Assembly: GCA_004322135.1 (NCBI GenBank)
Contig: SCSG01000008.1
Coordinates: 62,001-126,000 of the forward strand
Length of the DNA stretch: 64,000 bases
Reading direction: 5' to 3'
Source: Burkholderiaceae bacterium
Lineage (GTDB): Bacteria; Pseudomonadota; Gammaproteobacteria; Burkholderiales; Burkholderiaceae_B
Positions 27,101 through 33,973 of this stretch are shown piece by piece. The translations under genes and the position numbers were made by a program. The notes under the pieces were generated by a model, which was given only the letters and a program-made list of their open reading frames with translations, did not search any database and had not been told where the DNA came from. Every line of letters starts with the position of its first letter. Within the stretch, counting starts at the first letter, position 1.

Positions 27101-27145
27101 TGCAGTCTCGAGAGGAATCTTGTTCAAATTGATGATCCGGTCCAA
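24122..27145 (-). CDS. Molybdenum hydroxylase large subunit fused to a CoxG-type SRPBCC domain (HmfA-like)
   Basis: A 1,007-residue catalytic subunit. Residues 25-820 form the xanthine-dehydrogenase-family molybdopterin domains, with QGQGH at 527-531 and the catalytic glutamate E781 in GLGEG. The active-site loop is VRGFGG (R383-G387), the aldehyde/purine-type loop, and not the AYxCSFR loop of true CO dehydrogenase. A Pro/Ser linker leads to a CoxG-like domain (about 841-990, starting MLTMRGSVDLAATPERVY), normally a separate protein. The TTG at 27145 follows GAGG by 8 bases; no in-frame ATG is near. In the furoate pathway this enzyme would hydroxylate 2-furoyl-CoA at C5; that substrate is inferred. 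Confidence 0.92.
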   Translation of the reverse strand: MDRIINLNKIPLETAPDSPKNETGQVPYTGRPLTRVEDAALLTGRGAYADDVGVKPGTLHAAILRSPYGHAEILSVDASAALASPGVRAVLTGADVRQWSKPFVVGVKQPMEHWCLAMERARYVGEPVAVVMAENRYLAEDALDLIKVEYKQLPVAIDSEEAIRPDASVLHPGVGSNVVTDRHFSYGDPQKAFAEAEHRVALTVHYPRNSTTPIEGFVVVAEYLAGNDGYDVLSNFQGPFALHPVVALALKVSGSRLRLRTVRDSGGSFGVKQAVSTYVTLLCMASRKAHAPVKWVEDRLEHLQAAGTAPSRVTTIEAAVRSDGVLTALRYDQMDDCGAYLRAPEPATLYRMHGILTGAYKVANLEVRNRVVLTNKTPSSLVRGFGGPQMYFALERLMQRIAVELKLDPLDVIQRNLIEPTAFPYRAPAGALIGSGDYQKAIALGRERGGLAQLLARREEARAQGRLYGIGYSAIVEPSISNMGYITTVRTADDRAKAGPKDGAIASAVVSVDPLGSVSVMIDSTPQGQGHRTATAQVVADVLGLTPDDIVVNTELDTQKDAWSIAAGSYSSRFSGAAAGSAHLAAVKVREKMAAIAAGMLHTQPEQIVFSGGEVYARANPEKKLRFHRVAGAAHWDPGHLPEGMTPGLRETMFWSPPELGEPDENDVINSSCAYGFVFDICAVEIDKITGKIRIDRYVTTHDAGKILNMALAEGQIRGGFAQGVGAALMEEFVYGHDGSFLSGTFADYLVPTSCEVPEPVIVHMETLSPYTPLGAKGLGEGNNMSTPACIGNAIADALGVKDVVLPVTPSKVIDFLNVDDPQPSTPQEGQAPSPSGNGPMLTMRGSVDLAATPERVYAVLLDPQALAKVIPGCHALTEVSTNRYSADVTVGVGFIKARYAAQIQLSNLNPPTELSLGGSGVSALGSAEGSGLVHLEPIATGTRLSYDYTVSVSGKVASVGGRMLEGAAKIILRQMFERLGRQAAGESEAAQASWWQRLLRLLGMSK

Positions 27146-27183
27146 ATTAGTGGCCTCATTTCCACAAGCCTTCGGATTATTTT

Positions 27184-27245
27184 AGTCAGATCACATCGCC
27201 GCGCGTTACCGAAAGGTGTCTGCATTTACCTTTGAGTCTCCTTTT
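27184..27245. repeat. Dispersed direct repeat, copy 2 (first copy at 5113-5175)
   Basis: Positions 27205-27245 match 5135-5175 with four mismatches over 41 bases. On the minus strand the copy carries GGAG, a spacer and an ATG (27225) opening a 33-codon frame that starts MQTPFGN and runs past the start of the Mo-hydroxylase gene. The shared M-x-TPFGN start in both copies is compatible with a translated leader, but with two copies only this is weak. Confidence 0.6.
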
Positions 27246-27342
27246 ATACGGCCAGGCAAAGCACCTTCTCGATTTGACTCGACACCATGCACCAGATGCA
27301 GGAACCCACGCGCACCACAAACGATGGGCTCCGGTGTTCGGA

Positions 27343-27723
27343 TCACTTGCCACGCAACAAATCGATCTGGCGCCGGTCGCGCTTGGTGGGGCGCCCGGAG
27401 GCGATTTCACGGGCCGGCTCAGGCGCAAGGCGCCTGATCTCGGCAGCATGCTCACGGGCCGCGCGGCTTTCAGGTGTTTCCGTATAAAGCTGACGTGCCA
27501 CCGTAGCCGGCCCTCGTACACCGCTCAGCCCGCACACGTTAACCGTGACCAGCGCTCCCTCTTTGCGAATCGCAACAAGATCACCAACCACAACCTCACG
27601 GGCAGGCTTGGCAAGTTGATCGTTCACCGACACTTTACCTTTCCCCACCTCGTGCGCCGCCAGGCTCCTCGTTTTATAAAACCGGGCGGCCCATAGCCAT
27701 TTATCAAGTCGAAGCTTGTCCAC
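27343..27723 (-). CDS. hslR: S4-domain RNA-binding protein, Hsp15-like
   Basis: A heat-shock, ribosome-associated protein that in E. coli binds free 50S subunits carrying nascent chains. The S4 domain opens LRLDKWLWAARFYKTRSLA, nearly the E. coli Hsp15 start, and continues KGKVSVNDQLAKPAREVVVGD. The C-terminus is basic (GRPTKRDRRQIDLLRGK). I use the GTG at 27723 (126 aa) because Hsp15 has under ten residues before this motif; the frame is open to an ATG at 27804. It is separated from the catabolic array by the repeat and looks like core genome. Confidence 0.88.
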   Translation of the reverse strand: MDKLRLDKWLWAARFYKTRSLAAHEVGKGKVSVNDQLAKPAREVVVGDLVAIRKEGALVTVNVCGLSGVRGPATVARQLYTETPESRAAREHAAEIRRLAPEPAREIASGRPTKRDRRQIDLLRGK

Positions 27724-28086
27724 TGCGTTTGCCCATACCGTATTGTCCGCCGAAGATTCATCATAACTGGCGCACCATACGACACCAAATGACTGCAAGG
27801 CCATGAACGCATCTCAACACCCGGCGCATCGCAACGCGGCGAAATCCGCGACGACGACAGCCCGACTACAATGAATGACTGGGTCCATGACCCATTCGAG
27901 ATGTCGGAACGCCAACGTCGATACGAGGCGCTGCAACGCTGCGACACTGCAGATAAACTGTAGTCGTTACAAGATTACGAATAGCTGAAGCCATGGCGAT
28001 CAACTGAAAGTGCCGTGACTCGCGGAATATTTATTTGTCATGCGGTGCCAGCCATCGCAACCACGCAGAAAGCGAAGGAGTACCCA

Positions 28087-29037
28087 ATGATCAGGCGCGC
28101 ACTTGGAAAAACCGGGCTGAACATCTCTCCGATGGTGTTCGGCGGAAACGTCTTCGGATGGACAGTCAAGGATAAGGCGGCGTATGACATTCTGGACGCA
28201 ATGAGCGACCTGGGCCTGAACGCCATCGACACCGCCGACGTCTACTCCAAGTGGGCCAAAGGCAATCAGGGCGGCGAGTCGGAAACCACCATCGGCAATT
28301 GGCTGCAGCGCAACGCCAGCCAACGCGACAAACTTGTGATCATCACCAAGGTAGGTTCGGAGCTCGGCCCGTCACAAAAAGGCCTGTCGGCACGCTGGAT
28401 TACCCAGGCGGTCGAAGGCTCGCTGCGCCGCCTGAAAACTGACTACATCGATCTATATCTGTCCCACTGGCCGGACCCCGACACTCCACAAGAGGAAACC
28501 CTCGGCGCCTATCAAAAATTACTTGCGGCCGGCAAAATCCGTGCCATCGGCGCGTCCAACCTGGACGCCGCGCAACTGACTCAGGCACTGGAAGCCTCAC
28601 GAACGCACGGGCTGCCGCGCTACGATGTACTGCAGCCGGAATACAACCTCTACGACCAGGACCAGTTCAATGGCGCGCTGCGCGACCTGACCACGCGGGA
28701 AGGGATAGGCGTCATCACCTATTACAGCCTGGCCTCGGGATTTCTGTCGGGCAAGTACCGCAAGCAAAGCGACCTGGGCAAAAGTCCGCGCGGCCCGGGC
28801 GTGAAAAAATACATGAATGAGCGCGGCAACCGAATACTGGCAGCGCTGGATGGCGTTTCGCAAGCGCTGAACGCTACGCCGGCCGAAGTTGCCCTCGCCT
28901 GGATCATCGCACAAGACGGAATCACCGCACCAATCGCCAGCGCCACCAGCCTGGAGCAACTGCATAGCCTAGTGCGGGCCACGCAGCTGATACTGGCCCC
29001 CGAGCAGATGTCCACACTTAACGACGCCAGCCGGTGA
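28087..29037 (+). CDS. Aldo/keto reductase
   Basis: A 316-residue NADPH-dependent oxidoreductase with a TIM-barrel fold. The start MIRRALGKTGLNISPMVFGG is typical, followed by the catalytic Asp/Tyr region NAIDTADVYSKW, the lysine region KLVIITKVGSE and the histidine region IDLYLSHWPDPD. The ATG at 28087 follows AAGGAG by 6 bases. The sequence resembles the YajO/AKR11-14 group that acts on sugar-derived or general aldehydes. The 280 bases before it hold no convincing gene; one 30-codon frame (27871-27963, MNDWVHDPF...) lacks a ribosome-binding site. Confidence 0.93.
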   Translation: MIRRALGKTGLNISPMVFGGNVFGWTVKDKAAYDILDAMSDLGLNAIDTADVYSKWAKGNQGGESETTIGNWLQRNASQRDKLVIITKVGSELGPSQKGLSARWITQAVEGSLRRLKTDYIDLYLSHWPDPDTPQEETLGAYQKLLAAGKIRAIGASNLDAAQLTQALEASRTHGLPRYDVLQPEYNLYDQDQFNGALRDLTTREGIGVITYYSLASGFLSGKYRKQSDLGKSPRGPGVKKYMNERGNRILAALDGVSQALNATPAEVALAWIIAQDGITAPIASATSLEQLHSLVRATQLILAPEQMSTLNDASR

Positions 29038-29242
29038 AGCGAAACCAGCCAGTAACGCGAAGCGAAGCAATGAAACAGGCGCCAGCGGGAACGTGAGACG
29101 AAACCATGGTCGGCCGGTGAACAGTTCAAGGCTCCGTTCGCGCCCCCATCCACGGTATTCTACGCGAGCCTGGCTGCAGGATTAGCCCGTTTAAGGTAGA
29201 ATGGCGGGCTTAGCTTGGCCGAGTAAAACGGCCAGACAAAAT

Positions 29243-29316
29243 GGCGCAATGGCAGAGTGGTTATGCAGCGGATTGCAAATCCGTGTACCCCGGTTCGATT
29301 CCGAGTTGCGCCTCCA
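29243..29316 (+). tRNA. tRNA-Cys (anticodon GCA), CCA encoded
   Basis: The acceptor stem GGCGCAA (29243-29249) pairs with TTGCGCC (29306-29312), then a U discriminator and an encoded CCA (29314-29316). The anticodon loop TTGCAAA carries GCA at 29275-29277, and the T-loop GGTTCGATTCC is canonical. No integrase or duplicated 3' end is seen nearby, so there is no sign of use as an integration site. Confidence 0.97.
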
Positions 29317-29404
29317 GAACCCATGCCGGATTCACTTCGCGCCTCTGCCCGCACTTGGCAGATTTCCCAACCATCATCCCTTACGCATCTGCAAGCGCCC
29401 GACC

Positions 29405-29974
29405 CTAGCGCCTGCGCGGCAGCATCCGCAGCAGGGTATTGTCACGCATTACATAGTGGTGGACCAGCGCGGCCGCAGCATGCAGGCCGATCAGATAGTA
29501 GCCGATGGTGCCGATTGTCTCGTGGATGTCTTTAAGCGACTTATACAGCACCTTGTCCGCATCGATGAGCATTGGCAGCTGCAAACCAACAAAAGAAACC
29601 GGGTCGCCTTTCGCGCTTATCGCAAGCCACCCAAGCGCGGGCATGCAAAGCATGAAGACATACAGGGTGATATGCATGGCCCTGGCCAAATGCTCCTGCC
29701 AACGAGGTATTGGTGGTGTGATGTGCGGGGGAGGTCCGCACAATTGGCGTATTGCCAGGCGTACAAAAACCAGCGCGAACACACAAAGGCCAAACGCGAA
29801 GTGCCAGACCTTCAGTTGAGCTCGCAGGTCACTACCCTTGGGCGCAGCGTCACTCAAATTTATTGCCGCATACACTGCAACCAGCAAAAATACCATAAGC
29901 CAGTGCATGCCAATCGACAGAGACCCGTACCGGTCCGTAGCGTTTCTATAGCTCACAGGCTTTCCATAACTCAT
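29405..29974 (-). CDS. Cytochrome b561 family protein (CybB-like)
   Basis: A 189-residue di-haem membrane protein with four hydrophobic helices. Haem-ligand histidines fall in the expected places: GMHWLMVF in helix 1, KVWHFAFGL in helix 2, RAMHITLYV in helix 3 and GLHAAAALVHHYVM in helix 4. The conserved start YRNATDRYGSLSI is present. Two starts are possible, ATG at 29974 or GTG at 29956, because the 5' end is a local tandem repeat. It probably moves electrons from quinol to an acceptor or detoxifies superoxide, as proposed for E. coli CybB. Confidence 0.92.
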   Translation of the reverse strand: MSYGKPVSYRNATDRYGSLSIGMHWLMVFLLVAVYAAINLSDAAPKGSDLRAQLKVWHFAFGLCVFALVFVRLAIRQLCGPPPHITPPIPRWQEHLARAMHITLYVFMLCMPALGWLAISAKGDPVSFVGLQLPMLIDADKVLYKSLKDIHETIGTIGYYLIGLHAAAALVHHYVMRDNTLLRMLPRRR

Positions 29975-29993
29975 CGACGTTTCTATAACTCAA
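29939..29993. repeat. Three imperfect 18-19 bp tandem units over the cytochrome b561 start
   Basis: Units 29939-29956, 29957-29974 and 29975-29993 each contain a TTTCYATARCTCA core on the plus strand. The first two encode VSYRNA and MSYGKP on the minus strand. The third carries a TTGAGTTATAGAAA copy, which is out of frame. The repeat duplicates the start region. Confidence 0.7.
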
Positions 29994-30003
29994 ATGCACC
30001 CGA

Positions 30004-30588
30004 TCAGTGGTGCAAGGACTCAACCAGCACACCATCACTTGCTGCAGCGGCGCCGGCACCTCGTGTCGCATAATGCGGCCGCGCCTGCAGGTACCGGCCA
30101 CCGCCAAAGATCAACGGCGGCCGCTCATTATGCGCGATTTTCAGGATCTCGCCAATGTAGATCGCATGATCGCCACCATCAACGCACGACACCATCCTGC
30201 AATAAAGCCAGGCACTGCTGTCAGCTATGACTGGAAGGCTGCAGAATGTTCTGTCAACGCTGACTCCTTCGAACTTGTCCTCTTTGTGAGACGCGAAATT
30301 GTTCGAGATGTCGATCTGATGTTCGGCGAGGATACTGACTGCGAACACTTCCGATTCACGAAAAACGTGATAGCTGCTGGCCTGCCTGGACTGGCTCCAG
30401 AGAACCAAGGGAGGATCCAGCGACACGGTGTTGAAGGAATTCGCCGTCAAGCCATGGGGTTTGCCAAAGCGATCCTGCGCCGTGACGACGGTAACGCCCG
30501 TTACGAACGAACCCAATGCGGTGCGTAGTGCACGCGCCTCGAATGGCGCGCTTTGCGCCGCAACAGGTGTTGTGTCAGAGCCATCCAC
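30004..30588 (-). CDS. Flavin reductase-like domain protein (reductase of a two-component monooxygenase)
   Basis: A 194-residue FMN-binding split-barrel protein that uses NAD(P)H to supply reduced flavin. The motif set ALGSFVTGVTVVTAQD, GLTANSFNTVSLDPPLVLWS and FAVSILAEHQ is typical. The GTG at 30588 follows AGGAAG and overlaps the monooxygenase stop by 14 bases. A TTG/ATG start further upstream (to 30624) is possible but would overlap by 50 bases. The tail ends DGVLVESLHH. It follows a luciferase-like monooxygenase gene, so the two are probably a functional pair. Confidence 0.91.
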   Translation of the reverse strand: MDGSDTTPVAAQSAPFEARALRTALGSFVTGVTVVTAQDRFGKPHGLTANSFNTVSLDPPLVLWSQSRQASSYHVFRESEVFAVSILAEHQIDISNNFASHKEDKFEGVSVDRTFCSLPVIADSSAWLYCRMVSCVDGGDHAIYIGEILKIAHNERPPLIFGGGRYLQARPHYATRGAGAAAASDGVLVESLHH

Positions 30589-31594
30589 CGGACGCTTCCT
30601 TTCTGATTGCGGGCATGACTTCACTGGCGAACAGTTCGACTGACTTCAGGGCCTGTTCGTGCGGCATGTCGCCGAACATAAAATGACTCATCAAATAATT
30701 CAGGTTACCAGCCCGCGCCTGACGAGTCAGTACTTTGGCCACGGTTTGCGGTGAACCCGCCACACCAAATCCGGAAGCGACCACGTCAGCGAAAGAACCC
30801 GGTAACTTAAGCCGCTGTGGCTCGGAAGCGTGCACACGCCACAAAAGATAAAAGCTGTCGTGAAAACGCGACCAGGCTTGTTCTGCCGTTTGCAGCGCTT
30901 CAGCATCCGTTTCCGCAACGACCACAAACCGCCAGATGCCGACCAGTGCATCTTCATTGCCCGGGCCGGCCTCTGCGCGATAACGATCGCTGATCAAACG
31001 CACCTTGTCGGCCGGACCGCCACAAATGACATTGAAGCCCTGCTTTGCAGGCCACACTATGGACTCGGGGCTTGCCGCCACATACCACATCGGCGGAATG
31101 GGAGCCTGCAACGGCGTCATCGTGACCGGAGCATCCCGGATGGTCCAATACTTCCCCTCGTGGGTGACGCTCTTCGAACTGAAATATTTTTGCAAGATCG
31201 CATAGGATTCGGCGTAGGCTTCGGCGGCGGACTCGGCCGGCACGCCAAGCGCCTCCAGTTCGAAGGGGCTTGCCCCACGTCCAATGCCAAACTCGAACCT
31301 TCCGTTGGAAAGGTGATCAAGCATGCAGATTTCTTCGGCCAGACGCATGGGGTGGTGAATAGGCAACACGTATACGAGCGGGCACAGGCGCAAGCGCTTC
31401 GTGCGCTGCGCCAACGACGCAAGAAAGACGTTTTGCGAGGGTGCCATGCTTAACGGAGTGGAATGGTGCTCGCTTTGATGCAGGCAATGGAAACCGCTTC
31501 TGTCATAAAGCTCGGCAAGTTCCATGCGCTGTTCATACTGAATATTCAACGGCCTCCCAGAGCAATCGATTTGATCAAAGATTCCAAATTCCAT
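30575..31594 (-). CDS. LLM-class flavin-dependent monooxygenase
   Basis: A 339-residue bacterial-luciferase-like enzyme that uses reduced FMN and oxygen. It opens MEFGIFDQIDCSGRPLNIQYEQ, with HCLHQSEHHSTPLSMAPSQNVFL and LDHLSNGRFEFGIGRGASPFEL being the family signatures. A C-terminal ...GDMPHEQALKSVELFASEVMPAI motif is also typical. It is cotranscribed with the flavin reductase and divergent from a TetR regulator. The substrate is unknown; alkanal, sulfonate or ring-opening activities all occur in this class. Confidence 0.93.
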   Translation of the reverse strand: MEFGIFDQIDCSGRPLNIQYEQRMELAELYDRSGFHCLHQSEHHSTPLSMAPSQNVFLASLAQRTKRLRLCPLVYVLPIHHPMRLAEEICMLDHLSNGRFEFGIGRGASPFELEALGVPAESAAEAYAESYAILQKYFSSKSVTHEGKYWTIRDAPVTMTPLQAPIPPMWYVAASPESIVWPAKQGFNVICGGPADKVRLISDRYRAEAGPGNEDALVGIWRFVVVAETDAEALQTAEQAWSRFHDSFYLLWRVHASEPQRLKLPGSFADVVASGFGVAGSPQTVAKVLTRQARAGNLNYLMSHFMFGDMPHEQALKSVELFASEVMPAIRKEASGGWL

Positions 31595-31990
31595 TTTGAC
31601 GTGACCCTGCCTAAAGTTTTGTTATTGGCCGAATGCCCGGCGCCCGCGATGCCGAACATTGGCCGCCCCCCCGCGCGACAAATCTGTAGCTGGGACAAGA
31701 GTGGATCGCCGCGCCGCCACACATGCAAGCCGGGCGAGAAAGCCACCACCAGCCCCAAATATTAATCATTGATTAAGCGTTAGAGTAGCTTTTTTTATGC
31801 TAATTTTGAATGCGCTTTCATGAGTATTTTCCCTAGTAGCACCTGTCAGGCCGACGCCTCAACGCTTCACTATGGCGTCTTGATCGGCTGCCAAATTTCT
31901 GCCCGGGCCGCTACCGGGAACTGCTAACATTCCACATGGAATCAAGCAAGGCTGGCGGCTTCAAACAACGGCACTAGACATAGGTGACCT
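31595..31990. promoter_or_regulatory. Divergent regulatory region with a perfect 15-bp palindrome at 31762-31776
   Basis: This 396-base gap between the monooxygenase gene and tetR has no supported gene. It contains TTAATCA-T-TGATTAA (31762-31776), perfectly symmetric and of the size bound by TetR dimers. AT-rich DNA follows (31780-31815), suitable for promoters in both directions. I infer that the TetR protein binds here. Confidence 0.45.
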
Positions 31991-32710
31991 GTGACTACAT
32001 CAAAAGGGGTGGCTGGAAATAACAGCCGATCGACTCGCGCAAAATCGAAGGAAACCAACGAACGCTTGATCAAGGCCGCGACCAAACTATTCTGCCAAAA
32101 GGGTTACGGTAGTACCTCGATTCGCGAGATTGCTCAGGCAGCCAACGCAAACTCGGCACTGATCAAATACTATTTCGGCGGTAAGGAAGGTTTGTTCCGG
32201 CACGTGTTCAAAGAGGTCACTGCCCCGTTGAATCGGACCCGTCAGGTCCGCTTCGCACGCCTCATCGAAGCCGGAGAGTTCGACGTCGACGACGTGGTTC
32301 GCGCCTGGGTGGAACCGATGTTCGAAGACACGACATTTCCAGCCCATTCCGCCGTGGCATCGTTGTCGCTGGGGCTTACCGCGGAATACGACAAGCTGTC
32401 CGACCAGCTCATCGCGCAAGTCTACGATGACATCAACGAGCAGTTTCTGTCCATGCTGGAACGGTGCTTGCCGCAGGTAACTCGTGCCGCACTGGTCTGG
32501 CGCCTGTACTTTCTGGTCGGTGCCGTCCTAACCGCAACGCGATCTCGAAAGACGAGCTTTACGCGTCTGTCCGGTGATCGCATGGACGGTACCGATTACC
32601 AGGAGCTTGTCAGGCAACTGGTCGCATTCACGTCATCGGGCTTTCGCGCCATTACCGAAGATGCCGACACAACGCCGCGCTCGCCGACAAAGCGAACGAA
32701 AAAGCCGTGA
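31991..32710 (+). CDS. TetR-family transcriptional regulator
   Basis: A 239-residue regulator. The helix-turn-helix is ATKLFCQKGYGSTSIREIAQAANANSALIKYYFGGKEGLFRHVF (about residues 29-73), followed by an all-helical ligand and dimer domain. The tail TPRSPTKRTKKP is basic and probably disordered. It starts with GTG at 31991 behind AGGTGA. It is divergent from the LLM monooxygenase and flavin reductase pair and probably represses them through the palindrome at 31762. Confidence 0.93.
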   Translation: MTTSKGVAGNNSRSTRAKSKETNERLIKAATKLFCQKGYGSTSIREIAQAANANSALIKYYFGGKEGLFRHVFKEVTAPLNRTRQVRFARLIEAGEFDVDDVVRAWVEPMFEDTTFPAHSAVASLSLGLTAEYDKLSDQLIAQVYDDINEQFLSMLERCLPQVTRAALVWRLYFLVGAVLTATRSRKTSFTRLSGDRMDGTDYQELVRQLVAFTSSGFRAITEDADTTPRSPTKRTKKP

Positions 32711-32744
32711 CAACCAATGTTGGCGGCGCAACTATTCGGCACAA

Positions 32745-32769
32745 GCAGGGTTGGCGCTGCCAACCCTGC
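32745..32769. terminator. Hairpin between convergent tetR and binding-protein genes
   Basis: An 11-bp perfect stem GCAGGGTTGGC / GCCAACCCTGC with a 3-base loop. It is placed centrally in a 76-base convergent gap. There is no clear T run, so bidirectional termination is likely but not certain. Confidence 0.6.
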
Positions 32770-32786
32770 CCAGACTGCCAGAATGA

Positions 32787-33956
32787 CTACAGTTTGCTGT
32801 AACGCCAGGACTTGGTCGCAGGGTCGATTTCAATCATGTGCGACTTAATATAGCCGTCGCCGTTGTCCTGCATCGTGACGCTATTCAGACCAGACCATTT
32901 ATGAATCGCGTTTAGCCCCTCGGTGATCTGCTTGCGTGCCTCGGCCGGGCTGGTTGTGCCGTCAATTTTCTTTTCCTGCAATACCCCTATCAACATCTTG
33001 GCCGCATCGTACGCGATGCTGGAATTGGAGACGTTGATCGGCTTCACAAGATCGGCGTTCTTTTCCGCCGACGCCACATAGCGTTTCGCGAAATCCTTAT
33101 AGGCCGGTGTCATGGCACTGACTTCGTCTGTGGCAAAGCCGATGGAATAAATCCGGTCTGCTCCGGCGGTAACTGTTTGCGGGAAACTCCCGGCCCAGAT
33201 CAGGGCATTTGCCAGAACCGGAACCTTGACGCCCTGGACGTCCAACTCCTTCAAGAGAGCAAGGGCATTGGGTGAAAACGAGCTTATGAACACGGCATCC
33301 GGATTGAGGCCTTTGATTTTGATCGCGACGGGCGAGTAGTCGGTCGTTCGCGTCTCAAATGAGACCGTATCCACCACGTTCAAATTGAGCTTCTTCGCGG
33401 CAGTCGCGAATTCCTTCATGCCCGAGGCACCCGAAGCCTCCTTGGCGTCTCCGGTGATGACGACATTCTTGACCTTGGGGAATTTCTTGACAAACTCCTG
33501 GACGCCTTCTGGAACCATCATCCCATCGTTCGGATGGATGCGAAGCGCATAGGGCTTCTTGGATATGCCAGGCTTCAGGGCGGTGTAATTCAGCGCAGGA
33601 ACCTTCATGGCGTTTGCAAGGGGCGCGACGCTCTCCCAGGCGGTACCGGAAATCGGCCCCAACTCGGCCACCACACCCTCTGATACGTGTCGCCTGAACA
33701 GCAGGACGGCTTCCGTGGGCTTACCTTGGTCGTCACTCAAAACCAATTGAATCTGGCTACCGTTGACGCCGCCAGCCTTGTTGACCTCGTCCACTGCCAT
33801 CTCAATGGCAATCCGATATGTCTCGCCGTTCGGTCTCATGAACCCCGACTCGGGAAGCAGGACGCCGACCTTGATTGGTGGCTTATCCGCTGCGCTCGCG
33901 CCAAAGGACGCAAGCCCCGTAGCCAACGCCAGTGCCGCAGTAAAAAGTAATTTCAT
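32787..33956 (-). CDS. Liv-type periplasmic substrate-binding protein (system 3)
   Basis: A 389-residue receptor with a Sec signal peptide, MKLLFTAALALATGLASFGASAA. The mature start PPIKVGVLLPESGFMRPNGE and QIQLVLSDDQGKPTEAVLLF are the standard first-lobe motifs. I prefer the ATG at 33956, 8 bases after GGAG, over the ATG two codons upstream. It is the last gene of system 3, after livHMGF, the reverse of the order in system 2. Its sequence differs clearly from the other three receptors in the window, so its ligand probably differs. Confidence 0.94.
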   Translation of the reverse strand: MKLLFTAALALATGLASFGASAADKPPIKVGVLLPESGFMRPNGETYRIAIEMAVDEVNKAGGVNGSQIQLVLSDDQGKPTEAVLLFRRHVSEGVVAELGPISGTAWESVAPLANAMKVPALNYTALKPGISKKPYALRIHPNDGMMVPEGVQEFVKKFPKVKNVVITGDAKEASGASGMKEFATAAKKLNLNVVDTVSFETRTTDYSPVAIKIKGLNPDAVFISSFSPNALALLKELDVQGVKVPVLANALIWAGSFPQTVTAGADRIYSIGFATDEVSAMTPAYKDFAKRYVASAEKNADLVKPINVSNSSIAYDAAKMLIGVLQEKKIDGTTSPAEARKQITEGLNAIHKWSGLNSVTMQDNGDGYIKSHMIEIDPATKSWRYSKL

Positions 33957-33973
33957 GTCCATCTCTCCTTGGT

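Noticed and set aside
24122-27145. Carbon monoxide dehydrogenase annotation for the Mo-hydroxylase
   Set aside because: The active-site loop is RGFGG and not the CO dehydrogenase AYxCSFR form, and the neighbours are acid-CoA metabolism genes.
29243-29316. tRNA-Cys as a genomic-island attachment site
   Set aside because: No integrase, no repeated 3' end and no mobile genes are seen on either side.
29201-30073. 290-codon plus-strand frame crossing the tRNA
   Set aside because: It runs through tRNA-Cys and antisense to the cytochrome b561 gene; its composition is not protein-like.
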